64,000 nt of DNA, taken from contig NC_080042.1 of NCBI RefSeq assembly GCF_012489685.1, positions 43,390,066 through 43,454,065 of the forward strand, read 5' to 3'. Below the pieces are notes generated by a model. That model ran no database searches. It was not told the origin of the DNA and saw nothing but the letters and a program-made list of their open reading frames with translations. A program made the translations under genes and the position numbers. The stretch is from Lotus japonicus (taxonomy: Eukaryota > Streptophyta > Magnoliopsida > Fabales > Fabaceae). Of the stretch, positions 33,738-45,480 are shown one piece after another (positions within the stretch are counted from its first letter, which is position 1; each line of letters begins with the position of its first letter).

Positions 33738-36700
33738 ATGAGTCTCCCTACTTCATATGAAGTGGACATGCCACAAGAAAGGGTGGAAGAAACGCAATTA
33801 GCCAATGTAGAAGATCGACATGATGTGCCAATTGCAGCGGACTACACAGAACAATTTACCACAGACAGGGTATTTTCATAACCAATGAGTGAGTTTATGT
33901 CAAATAAGTTGAATTTATATGTGATGCGTATATGTGTTAATATTCTGTAGGTTTTTGGTACTCGGGATGAGCTTTTGGATTGGGCTAAGAATGTAGGAAA
34001 GCAACTAGGCTTTGTGATCATTATTAGAAGGTCTGATTGTGGGAGCAAGGACCGTGGGAGAAAAGGCAGACAGTTGACTATTTTTGTGTGCAAGATGAGC
34101 GGCAAGTACAAACAGTACAAGCATGTGTTGATGCAGAAGGGGATAGAAACCAAGAAATGTGATTGTCCGTTCAGGCTCAAGGCGAGATACACATCAGAAG
34201 ATGGTTTGTGGAGGTTGACTGTAGTACGTGGAGACCACAACCATGCGCCGGCTGATACTCTAGTTGGCCATGCCTATGTCGGTCGCCTTACAAGTCAAGA
34301 AAAGGATATAGCGGGTAAAATTGTTGACAATAAAGTCAAGCCAGGTGTTAACACCAAAATTTCCAGGTTTAGAAAGTAATCATTGAGATATGGTGTACAT
34401 GGATGCATGGTATGTTTTAGTGTAATTTTTACCCTTCACAGCCAAATCATTATTATTTTCCTATATTGGTCGAAAAATGGTATTGTCACTGGGTCGAAAC
34501 TCATTATACCAAAGTGGTCGAAATATGATATTGGCATTGGGTCGAGAATCATGTGGCACATATTTAAATTGCTAAATGATGATTGAAGTTATATGGTCAT
34601 ATACTAGATTAGTATTTCGACCAGGTAGTATTTGATAAAGTGGAAATAACATGGCATCATGTTAATGCCAAGGTGCTTAACGTATGGAGTTCAAAGGGAA
34701 AACAATGTGGCAAATGCATGGTTCAAGGCACAGACGTGAATACTTGAGTTTTAGCTTATCCATTTTGCATGTCTTGACATCAATTTCGACAGAGAAATTG
34801 TGGCAGTGTTACTCGAAGAAAATATATGAAGCAAAGTGGAAGTCACCACATGCAGCGGTTACAAGAAGTCACCAGAAAAAGCAGAAGTTAGTGGGAATAT
34901 TTAGTGACTTAATGGAAGTTACTAGTGGCTATTGAAGTGGAGTAGTGGAAAATGTGGCAGTTACTTACTGAAGATGCAACATGAACGTGCCTTGGAAAAT
35001 GGAAGTGGTTGCAAGTTATTATGTTTGTACTTATGCCAAGTGTATGGCTCTAGTGTAAGGAGTTATTTTATAAGATTTAATCTCTACCGTAGGATCTAGT
35101 GGCAGTTTCATTTCTTATTCTATAAGTAGCAAATGTGATTGTAAAATTACTCAGACTCACACAATTATTCAAAACTCTCCATGGGTGCCTCCAAGTCTCA
35201 TGTGACAAATGGCTACAAAGAGACTAAGAGTGTGCTATGATTCTCACCTTTTATGTTCAATGCAATGTTATTTCCTTTGCCATTTTGATTTCCTTTTACT
35301 TTTTGTTCTTCTTTTTTCCTTTCAATCTTCTACCTTTCTACTCTTTTTTCCCTTTTGTTCTTACCGTTCTTCACAAAAACCCAGCATTGACATTTAAAAC
35401 GTCTTCACTAAAGAACCCAAAGAGGACTCTGAATCTGGTCCTTAAATTGCTTTTGGATTCTGTTTGTTTACCAAAAATCAGTGTAAACACCAGGTAACAT
35501 GTTGCTGGCATTGAAGGATGTCAACCCTCAGAATCTGACTACCATAAGGCAAGTGTACAATGAGCGGATGGCACACATTAGAGCCAAGATGGAACAATTG
35601 TCAGAGATGTAACACTTGATGAGGTTGTTGGAGGAAGACAAGTACATGCACTGGTCCAGAACTGAAGAGGGTTCCACGGTGATCCGATCCTTATTTTGGG
35701 CCCATCCAGTTTCCATTCAACTGTTCAACCAATTTCCTACTTTTGTCTTGCTTGATAGCACGTACAAGATCAACAAGTATAGGATATCATTGCTGGAGAT
35801 GGTTGGTATGACATCAGTTGGATTCACATACACCATCGCTTTTGGCTACATGTGCAATGAGCGTGAACCTGAAGTTACATGGGCACTTCAAAAACTAAGG
35901 GGGTTGCTACTTAGGGAGGAGGACATGCCTAAAGTCATGGTTACTGACAAAGACACTACTTTGATGAACGCAGTTACAGCCACATTCCCTACAACAGCTC
36001 ACTTGCTATGCCAATTCCATATTGCTAAGTGTGTGAAGACAAAGTGCAAGCTCACTATCGAAGACAAGGAGATGTGGGATGATGTCGAGGACGCATGGAA
36101 TAGAGTCATCTATGCCGAGTCAGCGGAGGAGTTTAATGCGAGCATAGACTTCTTACGTTCACTTGTTGGGGAGCACTCTAACCTCATGCATTACATTAAG
36201 GAAACTTGGTTGCCGTTTAAGCACAAGTTTGTGAAGTATGCGATTGACCGTTATATGCACATGGGTAACACAACTACAAACAGGTACATTCTTAGACACT
36301 GACATTCATGAAGTATGCTACAGTCATTACGTATGTATTAATGTTAATGTTATACCTTTGCACAGGGTTGAAGGTGCACACGCAAAATTGAAAGCGTGCA
36401 TCAAAGATAGCAAGAGTGACATGTGTACGGCTTGGGCAGCTATACATAGGTGCACACTTCTCCAGCATACAAGGATTAATGCTGCTTTTCAGGCAAGTAT
36501 CTTCATCAGAGAGCACACATTTAAGGAGAAGTTGTACGACAACCTGCGTGGTGTAGTCTCAAGATATGCGCTCATGTTGATCGCAAAGGAGAAAGCGCGC
36601 GTTGGAAAATGCGGCTGCACTATGAGGAGGACACGCGACTTGCCTTGTTCATGTCAGATTGGTAGAATGACCACTATTCCATTAACGGCAGTGGTCCAAC

Positions 36701-37870
36701 ATTGGAGGAGTCTTACATCAACATCTCCACCTGATGAATCCCAACCTGTTTTGGGATTGAGCATTGCGACAAAGTTAGAGGTCATTGCAAAGATGTTTGA
36801 AGAAGCTAATGTTCCGAGAAGACAAGCTATCAAAGAGAGGCTTCGGGAGATTGCATACCCGGATCAGACTTCTATGTGTCCTCCTCCAAACAAGTTTCCT
36901 ACAAGGGGTCGGCCCAATGAACCTAAGGTTCTACCAGACGCATTCCTTCATCTTGGGAGAATGCTGATGCAATAGCTGGGTCAAAGCAAGCTAGCAGCTA
37001 CTCATCAGCTCCACAAGGCAAGGGGCGTAAGACCCGGTCGACAAAACGGAAGAGCATTCCTTTGAAGCAATCTGCACCTAAGAACAGAAGCAAAAGGATT
37101 GCAAGCAACTCAGCTAAACTCCCGCCACAGCACCCGAAAGGCAAAGTTTACTCGGCCAACTACATCCATGAAGTGTCCGAATTCCTCCGTGAATATGTCA
37201 TTGACATTTAGAATGTTGAAGATGATGGGAATTGTGGATATAGATGCATTGCTTCCTTGATGGGTAAAGGAGAACAAAATTGGCGTCAAGTCCGACAAGA
37301 CATGATAAAGGAGCTTAGATTACGGCAAGGTGTTTATCATGGAATGTATGGCACCAACACACATTACGAAAAAGTACTACAAATCTTGCATCTTGCTCCA
37401 AATGAGTTTGCAACGGAGGAGAAGTGGTTATGCGTGCCGGATATGGGCCACATTGTTGCTACGATGTACCAGATTGTGTTCGTGACCTTGTCGAATCAAG
37501 GGGGCGCCACCTACTTCCCTCTCACCGGTCCAGTTCTACATCCGTCAGAGCACCAGATTATATGTTTACTCCTTGTCAACAACAACCACTGGGTGAAGGT
37601 ACTGATCAGTATTACATTTAGTATGAATTTACCTTACATTACATGAACTTTATGAGATACTTAACAATACAATTGATCATTTTGTAGGCGCTTATTTCAA
37701 GTGACTTTCCTTTGCCAACGGTTCCACAATGGATGTATAATTGTATTGTTGAAGCTCATGGTTGGCAGCTACCATACATGGATCGCATGGCCCTATTCAA
37801 CGAACTCTATCGAAAGACAAATGTAGACATACATAAGATCGATGGAATCATAAATCTCGCTGAAGATTAG
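33738..37870 (+). pseudogene. MULE transposase (FAR1 DNA-binding, DDE, SWIM) with C-terminal OTU cysteine protease domain
   Basis: Exons by splice consensus: 33738-33869; 33951-34345 plus 35495-36283 (solo LTR and one duplication copy removed); 36366-37598; 37688-37870. Order: acidic N-terminus; FAR1 C2H2 domain (CDCPFRLKAR ... GDHNHAP); MULE transposase core with likely catalytic D in LLDSTYK, D in VTDKDTT and E in RVEGAHAKLK; SWIM-like finger CGCTMRRTRDLPCSC; basic linker; OTU domain with DDGNCGYR (Asp and Cys) and NNNHWVKA (His). Damage: TAA at 35610-35612, a frameshift near 36929 (STRRIPSSWE follows in the new frame), and TAG at 37209-37211 just before the OTU motif. Three point lesions make it non-functional now, but every domain is present. 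The OTU role in transposition is unknown. Confidence 0.88.
34346..35489. mobile_element. Solo LTR, 1144 bp, inside transposase exon 2
   Basis: Begins TGTTAACACC and ends GTGTAAACA, with 5-bp duplication ccagg at 34341-34345 and 35490-35494. Removing it with one duplication copy joins AAG CCA GGT AAC ATG in frame (K-P-G-N-M), the expected transposase continuation. A TATA-like TATAAGTA lies at 35121. No internal domain or primer-binding site is present. The superfamily cannot be told from the LTR alone. Confidence 0.88.
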
Positions 37871-38039
37871 TTTCGTGATGTTGTAGTAGTCCATTTGCAA
37901 ATGTTCATATTAGTTGTAATGTATCAATGATAGATTATAATGTAACCTTTATGTTTCTGTTTCTATTGTGTTAAGGTTTCTGTTTCTGTTGGATTTTCTG
38001 TTTCTGTTTGTTTCTGTCAAGTTTCTGCAAAATCTCGCC

Positions 38040-38310
38040 CTTTAAAACTGCGTGACCAACGCACTTTCAGTGTGCGATGGTAACGCCTTTATTAAGAGCG
38101 ACGCATATTACGCACTTTGTAACGGCACGACTAACGCAGTTCACTAAGTGCGTATATGTGCCTTTCTTATGTATAGTCAGACACTGGGACATCAACTCTG
38201 GCACTACTTAATCGCACCTTGAACGTGCGCTCGCAACACATGTTCAAGGTGCGTCTACGTTGCTCCATGGGTATGTGCGATAAACACGCACTACAAGGGT
38301 GCGTTCGAAA
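38040..38310. repeat. Right subterminal repeats of the OTU-MULE
   Basis: Repeated GCGCACTT/AAGTGCG and GGTGCG/CGCACC phrases in both orientations: GCGTGACCAACGCACTTTC, ACGCACTTTGTAACG, AAGTGCGTATATGTG, ACCTTGAACGTGCGC, AAGGGTGCGTTCG. This mirrors the left cluster. A 16-base G run follows near 38357. Confidence 0.6.
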
Positions 38311-38876
38311 TTGGCATTTTCGGATTTCCGGTTTTTCATTAGGTTTGAATAGCTGTGGGGGGGGGGGGGGGCAGGGGGTCTGAATAACAATTCCCTAATT
38401 TTATTTTCAAAAATATCTCTCTTAAAAGGGAAAAAGGATGATGCACCGACAATGCAATTTTTGTTTACACCAAACCAATCTGATTTAAAGGATGTGAGGA
38501 AATCTCTCTTTTTATTTAATAAATCTCTTTATTTAATTTCATTAATTGACGTGACACATCCTTGAAATCTGATTGGTTAACGGCGTAAAAACACTTTACA
38601 CCGTCAATGCATAAAAATTAAACTCCTCTTAAAAATACCCCATTTTTAATTGGCTAAAAAGCAGTGTTTTCCCCTGGCGTTTCAACGTTTTGCAAAAGTC
38701 GTCCCTACTTTTTTTTTGTCTACGTTTCTGCCCTTGATGTTTCACAAATGTGCACTGTTTGCCCCTCCGTCACTTTGACGTTAAAAAAAGGATGACGTGG
38801 TTGTTAAATGCCACGTTAGCATCCTACGTGGCGGGACACGTCATTAAACAAAATTTAAATCTTGAGAAGAGGGGGT

Positions 38877-38942
38877 GGGGAGTTTTGAACACAGGACCTT
38901 GTACTAGTAAAAACACCCTCTTACCAGTTGAGCTACACAATC
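38877..38942 (-). other. tRNA-like (pseudo-tRNA or SINE head) sequence
   Basis: Minus strand: a TAGCTCAACTGGTAAGAG segment fits the pol III A box, and GTTCAAAAC about 35 bases later fits a weak B box. The arms do not form a clean cloverleaf and no anticodon loop is convincing, so I do not call a functional tRNA. Confidence 0.45.
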
Positions 38943-38990
38943 AACTGACTAGTTTGAATGATGGTTGATCCCGTAATGAGCAACCCCGTC

Positions 38991-39125
38991 GCAAAACCGG
39001 GTTTGAACGATTTCAACCATCACTATTAGGTTCCGGTGCGAGGAGCTCACTCCTTTGCTGCGTCCGTTGGTGCAAGAGGAGTAAAGCAGCGTGGTCGTGT
39101 CGTCCCGGTCAACTCGGTCTCTGAT
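38991..39125 (-). pseudogene. Fragment of a 4-coumarate:CoA-ligase-like acyl-activating enzyme
   Basis: Forty-five residues on the minus strand contain RDDTTTLLYSSCTNGRSKGV, then SSSHRNLIVMVE. This is the AMP-binding box I (consensus LYSSGTTGxxKGV, followed by SSHRNL) of the 4CL-like family, which adenylates carboxylic acids for CoA ligation. Two box residues have changed (G to C and T to N). No other part of the enzyme is nearby; the piece lies in transposon-like DNA, so it is probably a captured or stranded fragment. Confidence 0.7.
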
Positions 39126-39266
39126 CTGATTCGCCATGAGTTCGGTTTTCATCATCTGGTCCAGGGTGGTTGCAATTTTGGCACCTGAAGATGGTGAATC
39201 TAGATCGGAATCCATGAGAACAATTGGGAGGGAGGGTGATGCGGCGATGATTTTGGGGAGCAGGGG

Positions 39267-41190
39267 TGTAAGACCCAGGTTTTAGACCTAGATTAAATAA
39301 ATTAATTTCCTATTCACGCCTAGGTTTCGGTGTATCGTGAAAGGAACCTGAACTGTTTGCTGATTTGGATAACTCAATGAAGAAGATAGTTCAGAAAATG
39401 ACTAAGGATAATACTATAGTAAGTTTAAGTGATAGCTCGAGCCATTTCCACACCCGGCTAAGTTCAAGAGTGTCCGAAAAAAGCTATTTCCGCTCCTAGA
39501 GCAATGTTTAAGCGAAATTCAAAATCTTTAGAAAAACAAGAACCTTCGGGTATTTTTTCCATGACTAGTGTTTCGCTATGGAACTTTGGACTGTACACAC
39601 AATAGGTTTGGCTTCCCAGAAGTCCGTCGAAGCTAGGCCTTATCTTCTCAGGGACTTTAATTAAGACCCTGAATGAAGAGTTTTTCTATTCGAAGCTTTT
39701 AAGGAATGCAATCTTTCGACGATTGCAATCTTTCTTCAGAAGAAAGTTTCTTCATCCGACGCCAACTGCAAAAAGTAGTTTTCCGGCGTATTTTGATCCA
39801 TACTGCGTTTGAATCGTTTACTTCAATTTAAAGAACCTCGTTTTTAGTTTTGGCATTATGTTGCCAAATATTCACTTCTTATCAGCAGATGAAAGTACCA
39901 GGACGACCGGATCCGTGAAACCTTCGTTTTTCGTTTTTCCCCCTCCGCTATAAAAGGAAGGGAAATGAGAAAATAACTCATTTCCCACCTTGAGATATAG
40001 AGAGTCGCGGGTAGAGAGAGAGAGAGGGGGAGAAAGTTCCCGAATCTTGTCTGATCGACCCGACTTCAGTTGCATTGGATCGACAGCGAGGTAACATTTC
40101 TACTTCTTGCCACCGTTTCTGTTTTCCGTTGTGTTTCTCTATGTCTTTCTGTGCTCAAAGTTTTGAGCACTTTGAAAAAATATCTTTTTAATTCGATTTC
40201 TTCTTTCAATCATTATCTATACCTTTCCTGCGTTCCATATTCACTGTTGGTGCGCTTAGATTTTCACCGTGTCGCCGTAGATCTGAAAATCTAACTCAAA
40301 AACCCATTTCTCTGTGAGTTTACTTTTTGAACCAAAACTTCACGACTTAACCTAGTGTCGTTAGGATTAGTTGCTATAAACGGCATTCTCTACAACCCTA
40401 TCGAATTGCTTTTTCAAAATTTCAACTTTGAGTTTTTGAGCCTAAAATCTTGACCCAAATACCCCTAGTTAAATTCCAATTCCGATCATTTTTCCGACTT
40501 GTTTTACCCTAGTTATGACCCGAGATTACCTAGGAATTAAATTAGATCGAAGAAAAAGCGCCGAAACGCTCATTTTCGGGGAGTGGCCGAGAGCTCAATG
40601 AGGGGGGGGGGGAGAGAAAATTCTATTTCGCAAAAACTCTTCCTTTCGTCTTAGATTATCGTACTCTAAAGCTCTTAAAGTTTCGTCTGTCGTTAGTTGA
40701 TACTGTTTAGATTGTTTCGACTCTATTTGACTGAATAATGTAATGTTTGCTCAAAGGTTTGGTTTTGGAAACCTTGGGAGCTATTGAGGAAGCGAGTGAA
40801 GGAACCCTGCACCGCGAAGCTGGACAATTTGGAGGCGAGGGCAACTTACTTGCTAGCTAATGACTTAGGCGTCGATAACTTCGACTTGCTTATTTGATTG
40901 TGATGATGTTGATTGAGCTGCATTGGAAAATGTTTTCTGAGGCTTCTGTCGTTGTTAAACTTGAGACTTGTGTCTCCGTTTTCTGGGGCTTTGGCCGACA
41001 TATGTGTTTATGATTTGATTGTTGCTATGATTGATCTTGACTGAATCACATGCTTTATATGTGTTAAGTGGCTAATAATAGGATGTGTTGATATCTGTGA
41101 ATATGCTTTGTTGGATTGTACTAACTGAATTGTGCAATTACTTATACATATTGTGGAATCGTCGGAGTGTGGGGAAACGAGAAGTTGTGC
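39267..41190 (+). repeat. Third, diverged copy of the gypsy LTR (5' part)
   Basis: Begins TGTAAGACCCAGG and follows the LTR at 14652 through shared landmarks. These are ATTCACGCCTAGGTT-type sequence near the start, CAAAAAGTAGTTTTCCGGCG (39767), a TATA site CTATAAAAGG (39948), AGATCGAAGAAAAAGCG, a G run at 40602-40612, and the TTGCTAGCTAATGACTTAGGCGTCGA region (40850). Similarity fades by about 41190, so the 3' half is missing. Divergence is clearly greater than between the other two copies. Confidence 0.8.
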
Positions 41191-41951
41191 CATGCTAGTG
41201 ACCAAATTCGTAGTTCATAGAACTTTAAAAATTTAAAACAGCAGCAGAGCTTGTAAGGACTACTAAACATTCACCTTCTAATTCCTAGAAAATGTTAGGA
41301 AATAACAGAGCTGAAAAAGTTAAAATAAACCAGGAGCGGAATCAACAACACAGTGATATAACGTGGAAACTCCAAAATCGGAGAAAAAATCACGGGCGTT
41401 GTCAAAACCGACAACCAGAGAATAAACATTATGTGAAAATTATTACAACACATAGACTTCACTCTCAACCACCCCATGACCTCAGTACACCTACAGTCTC
41501 CAAAGTAAATATTTGAACCATATCTCACAATACTCTTAAACAAGAGCATAAGAGAAAAAGAAAGCACAAACATAAACTTAAAGTGTTTTCAGGTGCTACT
41601 GCTTTGATGTTTGGGTGTGTTGAAACAAAGAGCCTAAGATCTATATATATGACATTGGACTCTCCCACCCCTCACTAATATAAGTAATGTGAGACTTCTC
41701 CAAAGCTTTCCTTGATCTTCTTATTTTCCTTCATTAGCAATGTGAGACCTACACTGCAATCAACCCCAAAAGAAAAATACAGGGGAAATAAGTGAATGCT
41801 AATTATTATTATTTTTAATGGAATTCTCATCAATTTTGCAAATTGAAGGCAGAAATACAAGGCTGCAATGTTTGATTTTGCTGAAATTATCAAGAAGCAT
41901 AACAGCTCGAAACAAAATATTGGTGTTTACAAAAGAGATGAAAATCCATAA
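41191..41951. repeat. Retroelement-like debris
   Basis: Phrases such as ATATAACGTGGAAACTCC and AAAATCACGGGCG resemble LTR-retrotransposon untranslated sequence in plants. No coding frame or termini are visible. Confidence 0.3.
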
Positions 41952-42587
41952 TCCATAATATATATATTCAGGAGTTTTTCTAGGTCCAGTCATCGCCTGC
42001 ATGGCACCTCTTGATTGGTTAATATATGAAAAAATCCTACATGGCATGCATTCCTTCATTCTTATTATCCTACACCTTTCTTCTTAACCTACACTCATCT
42101 CTCTTTAATACCAATTATTATAAAAACACGTTTTTCCCCCTCTCTCATCTCTTTTCCTTCTTCCGTTTCATCACAGCCATCATTTCCCTACCGAGCATCG
42201 GATCCACCAAATCAGATTCATGCTTCTCGCGGCCTCATTGCTCTAGCTTCTCATATCATCCAATTTTCCCCAATTTTGGAACTGGGACTGCTCCAACCGA
42301 TTTAAATCTGGAACGGAGCAAGGTCCCCCTCTCCATTCGTCGTTTGTTTGACGCCGACTCGACGACTCTGTTTTGTCATTTATTTTTAGGTACACATTTC
42401 AGACTATTCAATTTCTTGAGGTTTAGGGCTTAATTGATTTAGGGTTTTAAATTTCTCATTCAGTTTTGTTCCAACACTTTCACATCTCCTGTGTCGCACC
42501 TTTCTCCGTCTCAGCCACCGCCGCTACTCTCAGCCACTCATAGCCGCCGCCATGTTCCTTCAGATATTCTTCAAACCCTAATTTGGA

Positions 42588-42927
42588 GCCTCCAAGCCCA
42601 TCTCTTTTTCCATAATTTTGGAACTGATTGGCTGCTGAAAAGTGGAATCCCGTAAATCTCTCCGTAATCAAGCGCAGGTAACATCAAATTTATCCTTTTC
42701 ATAATTACTATTACTATTTTTGTTACTATTTCAAATTAGTGAATTTATTTTCGAGAAAATAAAACTTGATGCCCCTGATTAGATTCAATCATCCAAATTA
42801 GAAAAAGAAAGTTTCAAATTCGTATATGAAATTTGACCCGCCAAGCCCATCTCTTTTTCCCTATTTTTGGAACTTATTGTCCACTGAAAAAAAGGTTATC
42901 CCATAAATTTCTTATCATGCGTAACAT
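42588..42927 (+). repeat. Imperfect direct repeat inside the Helitron candidate
   Basis: CCAAGCCCATCTCTTTTTCC, then TTTGGAACT, then CTGCTGAAAA/CCACTGAAAA, TCCCGTAAAT/TCCCATAAAT and GTAACAT recur in order at about 42592-42690 and 42841-42927. Probably an internal duplication. Confidence 0.6.
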
Positions 42928-45480
42928 TCTATTCTAGGCCTTATTTGGTATTGTTGTTCATGTTTTTATTTTATTTTGACAACTTATTTTTTTAATCATC
43001 TCTCATTTTGGCAGTCAAGTGATGCTATTTCTCCTCTAGAGACCAGAGGATTGAGTATTTGCCATATCTTAGCATTCAACTCATCACAAGGAGCATTGGT
43101 GAGCTTTTTTTTGATGGCACAACAAACTGATTTTTATTTTCTCTTTCACTTTTTATAAGTTTTTTGGGTTGCTTGATCATTGTTTGACTCTTTAATTCTG
43201 TGTCAGAGATTCTTTGTTGTCGCTGTTAATTTGATGGTCTAATATTGCACTTTTGCCCCAAAGTGGGGCCTTCTTTCTTTTTATATATGTTAATCTGATG
43301 TTAGTTTTGTAATATGCCATTAGCAAGATAATTTTTGAACTGAATTCAAATCCAAAAAATCACTCAATCATGCATGGGCTTCAGGTATTCCTTTGTTTTG
43401 TTAATCTGATGCTAACTTTCTTTTCTATTAATCAGGAGAAGAATGAGGAACTTTGCTCATGCGCAATAGCAGGGGACATAAGAGTTTTCATGTATGATAA
43501 GTGTACTTTCATCTACTATAATTTCATGTAGAAGCTTCTATCCTTCTTTCAGGTACCTCAGTTCATTCTCTTTATTTGTTAGGTTTCCTTCATCTAAATC
43601 ATAATATTGAGATTCATAATCATAATAGCTTTCATCCTAGGAGGATATTTGTTCACCTAACTAAGAAACAAATTTTGTAAAGCAGCACACAAATTTGCCT
43701 TATACAGTTTTGTTTGCTAGGGGTATAGCATTCCTTAGAGTATCTTCTATATTATTTTGCCTCATATTCTTATACTGTTTTTACTTGCAATTTCCAATGA
43801 AGCAAGAACTCCCGTAACACAGTTAAGAGTTCACTAATTTTTCTTCTACTATTATTGATTTAGCCACATATTTCATTTTGTGATCTAACATCCAGTGGTT
43901 ATCCAGAGGAGATTTTGTGATCATTATGTCATATGAAGATTTGTGATTATTTCTTATTGTTGGAATGTACTAATATATGCATTGAAAATTGTATTATATT
44001 CAATCAGAAATGGCAATCGATTATCTTATTTTGTTGATCCATATTTAATTCCACATGTTCTACTACATTAAACTATCACCAAGGTGTGTTTTCTTATGTA
44101 AATCATATTTACAATACGTGGATCTGTGTCTGTTTCCAGTGCTTTGATGGAGGTTTGATCTTTCCCAAGTGAAATATGATGTGTCTGATGAAAGGTGGAT
44201 CAAGCTTCAGAACCCAAGTAGCAAGAAGCTTCTGGGTCCTGTCAGTGATTCTGATAGGCACTACAACATGGTTTAGGATCAAATTTATTATCAAATAGAG
44301 AACTTCTTCTTATAAATGATCTGACTATTGTCTCTCTGCTATTGTTTGAGAGCTTTATTACCAAGAATATGCTTAGAAATTTGATTTGATAGATTTTGGT
44401 GGGGGAGAAGTGATTATTGAAGGTTTAATCATTGATTCTCTCTTTGGTTTTGGCTTGCAGTTGCGGGGCTTGAGACTGAAGCAGTTGAAAGTTGAAACTA
44501 CTTCCATTTTCAGGTACTATTTACATTTTCATTCTCTAATTTTCTTAATCCTTCTGTTCCACCTCATGGTATGCAGAGCTACTGAAAACCCTAATTTTGG
44601 GCTGCCAAGCCAATTTGGCCTATTGATAATTAATGAAATTTGAAAAAAATAAAATAGGAAACAACTTATATGAACATTAGAGATTTTTTAAAATAGGAAA
44701 TTATAATAATTACCATCAACACATATTTGACAAGTCATTGAGTTCATTAAGCACAATGCTTGCAATTCAATGTGATATAGGTGGATTGTGATGAGTGCAA
44801 GAGATTGTGCAGCAAAGGAGTCTCTGGTCAATGTCATGGGGGAGAGCATCCTGAAAAAAGAAGGGATACCTGAACCTAACGGTATGTGTTCTGAAAAAAT
44901 AAAATAATATAGAAGAATGTTGGTCTATGCATCTTATTTCTTGATATCTCTTCTAGTTAGTTTTCTGCAATGGCTCCATCAATCTTCATTGCTTCAAGTG
45001 TTGATAAAGTAGTTGATCTGAATGCCTCTATAAAAGAAGGTATTCATTCTTGCTCTTCAATGAGCAATGAAAAGATTGTTGTCTCTTTTCTTCTTTTTGT
45101 AACATAAATTGCTAGATTGTATAATTTATTACATATGGACCACTTTACATTGTGCAAGGTGCCGCTAGCAAGATAGCCATTCATTTAACTATGTAGCTTC
45201 ACTCAGATGGGATTGGGGTGAGATGAAACTTTGGAAATTGATGACACTAAAATTATTCTAAAGAAAAAATATATATACAAATTATTGAAATTATTCCATC
45301 AAATACACATGGTTGCCCTTTTTATGTTCTTTTTCTTTGCAATCAAATAATCAAATAGCATTATCAACCCAATCATGATCAGTTCATTTCTTTCTCTCTT
45401 TTAATTTTGTTATGCTCAATTTATGATGTCAATCAGGACCGTGTAAACTTCCTGGGAAGGGAGGGGCGACATTGCCCCTG

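Larger units (their letters stand above)
33132..38395 (+). mobile_element. Autonomous-type MULE encoding a FAR1/MULE transposase fused to an OTU protease
   Basis: Complete element of 5264 bp. Ends: GGGAATTGTTATTTAGACCC (33132) and, on the other strand, GGGAATTGTTATTCAGACCC (from 38395), with CATAGCTATTCA/CACAGCTATTCA a little inside. The target-site duplication taattttat is perfect (33123-33131 and 38396-38404). Subterminal zones carry GCGCAC/GTGCG-type repeats. Inside is a four-exon transposase gene (33738-37870), itself split by a solo LTR (34346-35489). Confidence 0.93.
38640..39266. repeat. Transposon end with tRNA-like and captured sequence
   Basis: At 38670-38760 the phrases CCCTTGATGTTTCACAAATG and GTGCACTGTTTGCCCC resemble the arms of the inverted-repeat element at 2831 (CCCTGATGTTTCACAAATGTG). 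The opposite arm is not found; the gypsy LTR at 39267 begins abruptly and may have removed it. Confidence 0.5.

Noticed and set aside
35209..35497. Phe/Leu-rich membrane-like frame
   Set aside because: It lies inside the solo LTR in a pyrimidine-rich tract; low complexity explains the hydrophobic translation.
38357..38372. 16-base G run as a functional G-quadruplex
   Set aside because: A single homopolymer near the MULE end; the opposite end has only a short C run, so length slippage is the simpler reading.
38877..38942. Functional tRNA gene
   Set aside because: A and B boxes are suggestive, but the stems do not form a cloverleaf and no anticodon loop is clear.
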